The translations under genes and the position numbers were made by a program. Of a stretch of 6,781 bases of DNA, positions 5,985 through 6,781 are shown in pieces. The notes under the pieces were generated by a model, which was not told the DNA's origin, did not search any database, and was given only the letters and a program-made list of their open reading frames with translations. Numbering within the stretch: the stretch's first letter is position 1; every line of letters starts with the position of its first letter. Source of the stretch: Frankiales bacterium (GTDB lineage Bacteria > Actinomycetota > Actinomycetes > Mycobacteriales > SCTD01); contig JAOPVD010000038.1 of the NCBI GenBank assembly GCA_025966295.1, positions 1 through 6,781 on the forward strand, read 5' to 3'.

Positions 5985-6119
5985 TCACCGCCGAATCATG
6001 GTCGCTCGCGACCCGAGCCGGGGACCCACTTCCCCTGGGGCGAATCGGCGCCGCGGTTCTGCCGCGGCGCGTAGGGCCTACTTCCAGCCCGAGCCCGTCA
6101 GCTAACCCGGTAGGCGGAC
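5985..6119 (+). ncRNA. Cyclic di-AMP riboswitch (ydaO-yuaA type)
   Basis: The 3' half carries the hallmark conserved run CGTCAGCTAACCCGGTAGGC (6096-6115), preceded by CTTCCAGCCCGAG (6081-6093). The 5' half has CCGCCGAATC (5988-5997), GGGGACCCA (6020-6028) and TGGGGCGAATC (6036-6046). The two GAATC boxes (5993-5997 and 6042-6046) fit the pseudo-symmetric two-ligand fold. The closing helix P1 pairs CCGCC (5988-5992) with GGCGG (6113-6117). A variable arm is a perfect 9-bp hairpin, GCGCCGCGG (6048-6056) with CCGCGGCGC (6062-6070). This class senses c-di-AMP and typically turns expression off when the ligand is high; in actinobacteria it often precedes NlpC/P60 or resuscitation-factor genes, as here. 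The aptamer ends about 21 nt before the downstream GTG. Confidence 0.93.
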
Positions 6120-6120
6120 G

Positions 6121-6130
6121 AGGAAGAAGG
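6121..6130 (+). promoter_or_regulatory. Shine-Dalgarno region of the riboswitch-controlled gene
   Basis: The purine-rich AGGAAGAAGG lies ten bases before the GTG at 6141 and begins only four bases after the 3' strand of riboswitch helix P1. This closeness makes ligand control of ribosome access possible. Confidence 0.55.
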
Positions 6131-6140
6131 GCACCCCCGA

Positions 6141-6781
6141 GTGCGCCGCGCCCGCTCACCGTTCCGCAAGCTCACCTCTGTTCTCGTCGCCGCCGGTCTC
6201 ACCGCCGCCGGTGTGGCGCTCGCCGCGCCGTCGGCGTCGGCCGACATCGCCGCCCAGATCCGCGCCGAGCAGGCCCGCCTCGACGCCCTCAACGCCAAGG
6301 CGGAGGCCGCGGCCGAGCGCTACAACGCCGGCCGGATCGCGCTCACCACGGCGCAGGGGCAGGTCGCGGTCGCGGCCGGTCGGCTGGCCCGCGAGCAGCG
6401 GGCGCTCGACGCGCTGAAGACCACGGCCAGCGCGGTCGCGGTGCAGGCCTACAAGGGCGGCAGCGTCGGCAGCTGGGCGGTCATCGTCTCCTCGCCACAG
6501 GGGCCGGCGACCGTGCTGGACCGGATCTCGAGCCTGAACCGGGTCGCCCGCAGCCAGGCCGACGTGCTGGGCAAGCTGGCCACCGCGCGGCACCGGCAGG
6601 CCGAGGCGCAGGCTTCGGCGAGGCACGCCGCGGCCGGGGCACGGGCCGCGCTGGACGGGCTGCAGAAGGACCGCGCCACCGTGCTCGCCGCCGCGCAGCA
6701 GGCGCAGGGCCTGCTCCGGGACCTGCAGGCCAAGCAGGCCGCGCTGGTGCAGGCGGCCAAGGACGCCGCCAGCCGGCGGGC
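6141..6781 (+). CDS. Secreted coiled-coil protein, probable NlpC/P60-type peptidoglycan hydrolase, N-terminal part (3' end outside window)
   Basis: The GTG at 6141 opens a frame that stays open to the window end (213 codons). A Sec signal peptide is clear: basic residues MRRARSPFRK, a hydrophobic stretch (about 11-29), and an AxA site PSASA before Asp35. The mature part is Ala-, Arg- and Gln-rich helix with coiled-coil character in two blocks (about 35-103 and 134-213). They are separated by AYKGGSVGSW and a segment ending PATVLDRISSLNRVA (103-136), as in the N-terminal regulatory coiled coil of actinobacterial NlpC/P60 endopeptidases of the RipA/CwlO type. The catalytic domain would lie beyond the window, so hydrolase activity is inferred from this layout and from the c-di-AMP riboswitch upstream, a known pairing. 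It would act outside the membrane on peptidoglycan cross-links. No motif confirming catalysis is visible here. Confidence 0.85.
   Translation, partial: MRRARSPFRKLTSVLVAAGLTAAGVALAAPSASADIAAQIRAEQARLDALNAKAEAAAERYNAGRIALTTAQGQVAVAAGRLAREQRALDALKTTASAVAVQAYKGGSVGSWAVIVSSPQGPATVLDRISSLNRVARSQADVLGKLATARHRQAEAQASARHAAAGARAALDGLQKDRATVLAAAQQAQGLLRDLQAKQAALVQAAKDAASRR

Noticed and set aside
1..6781. CRISPR arrays, insertion sequences, tRNA or rRNA genes, prophage or defence genes
   Set aside because: No spaced repeats, transposase motifs, terminal inverted repeats, tRNA-like folds or defence domains were seen on either strand.

Overview
The window comes from a very GC-rich actinobacterium. Third codon positions are almost all G or C, GTG starts are common, the ring-epoxidase operon has the gene order usual in this phylum, and a c-di-AMP (ydaO-type) riboswitch sits in front of a cell-wall-hydrolase-like gene, an arrangement known from Streptomyces and relatives. 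The genus cannot be fixed from this sequence.

Layout, left to right. (1) Positions 1-893 (+) hold the 3' end of a gene for a probable secreted, multi-domain beta-sandwich protein. (2) A TetR-family repressor gene lies on the minus strand at 905-1498. (3) A 44-nt divergent intergenic region (1499-1542) contains an imperfect palindromic operator and promoter-like boxes. (4) The operon paaA-paaB-paaC-paaD-paaE runs from 1543 to 4967 (+); every junction overlaps by 1 or 4 nt. (5) A 57-nt convergent spacer holds a GC-rich hairpin. (6) A GNAT-type acetyltransferase gene lies on the minus strand at 5025-5774. (7) A 366-nt divergent intergenic region follows; its right part (about 5985-6119) is a c-di-AMP riboswitch. 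(8) The 5' part of a secreted coiled-coil protein gene, probably an NlpC/P60-type peptidoglycan hydrolase, starts at 6141 (+) and runs off the window.

How the genes work together. PaaA (catalytic di-iron subunit), PaaB and PaaC (structural/assembly subunits), PaaD (a MIP18-like maturation factor with a Cys-rich C-terminus) and PaaE (FAD, NADPH and [2Fe-2S] reductase) make up the phenylacetyl-CoA 1,2-epoxidase. This enzyme starts aerobic ring opening of phenylacetate. The divergent TetR protein is the likely phenylacetyl-CoA-responsive repressor (PaaR-like). The other pathway genes (paaK, paaG, paaZ, paaF, paaH, paaJ) are not in the window. The acetyltransferase and the c-di-AMP-controlled wall protein look unrelated to the pathway.

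No wholly new system was found. The best items for follow-up are the packed divergent paa/tetR control region with its operator in the repressor's own promoter spacer, and the c-di-AMP riboswitch that shows no clear terminator before the start codon.
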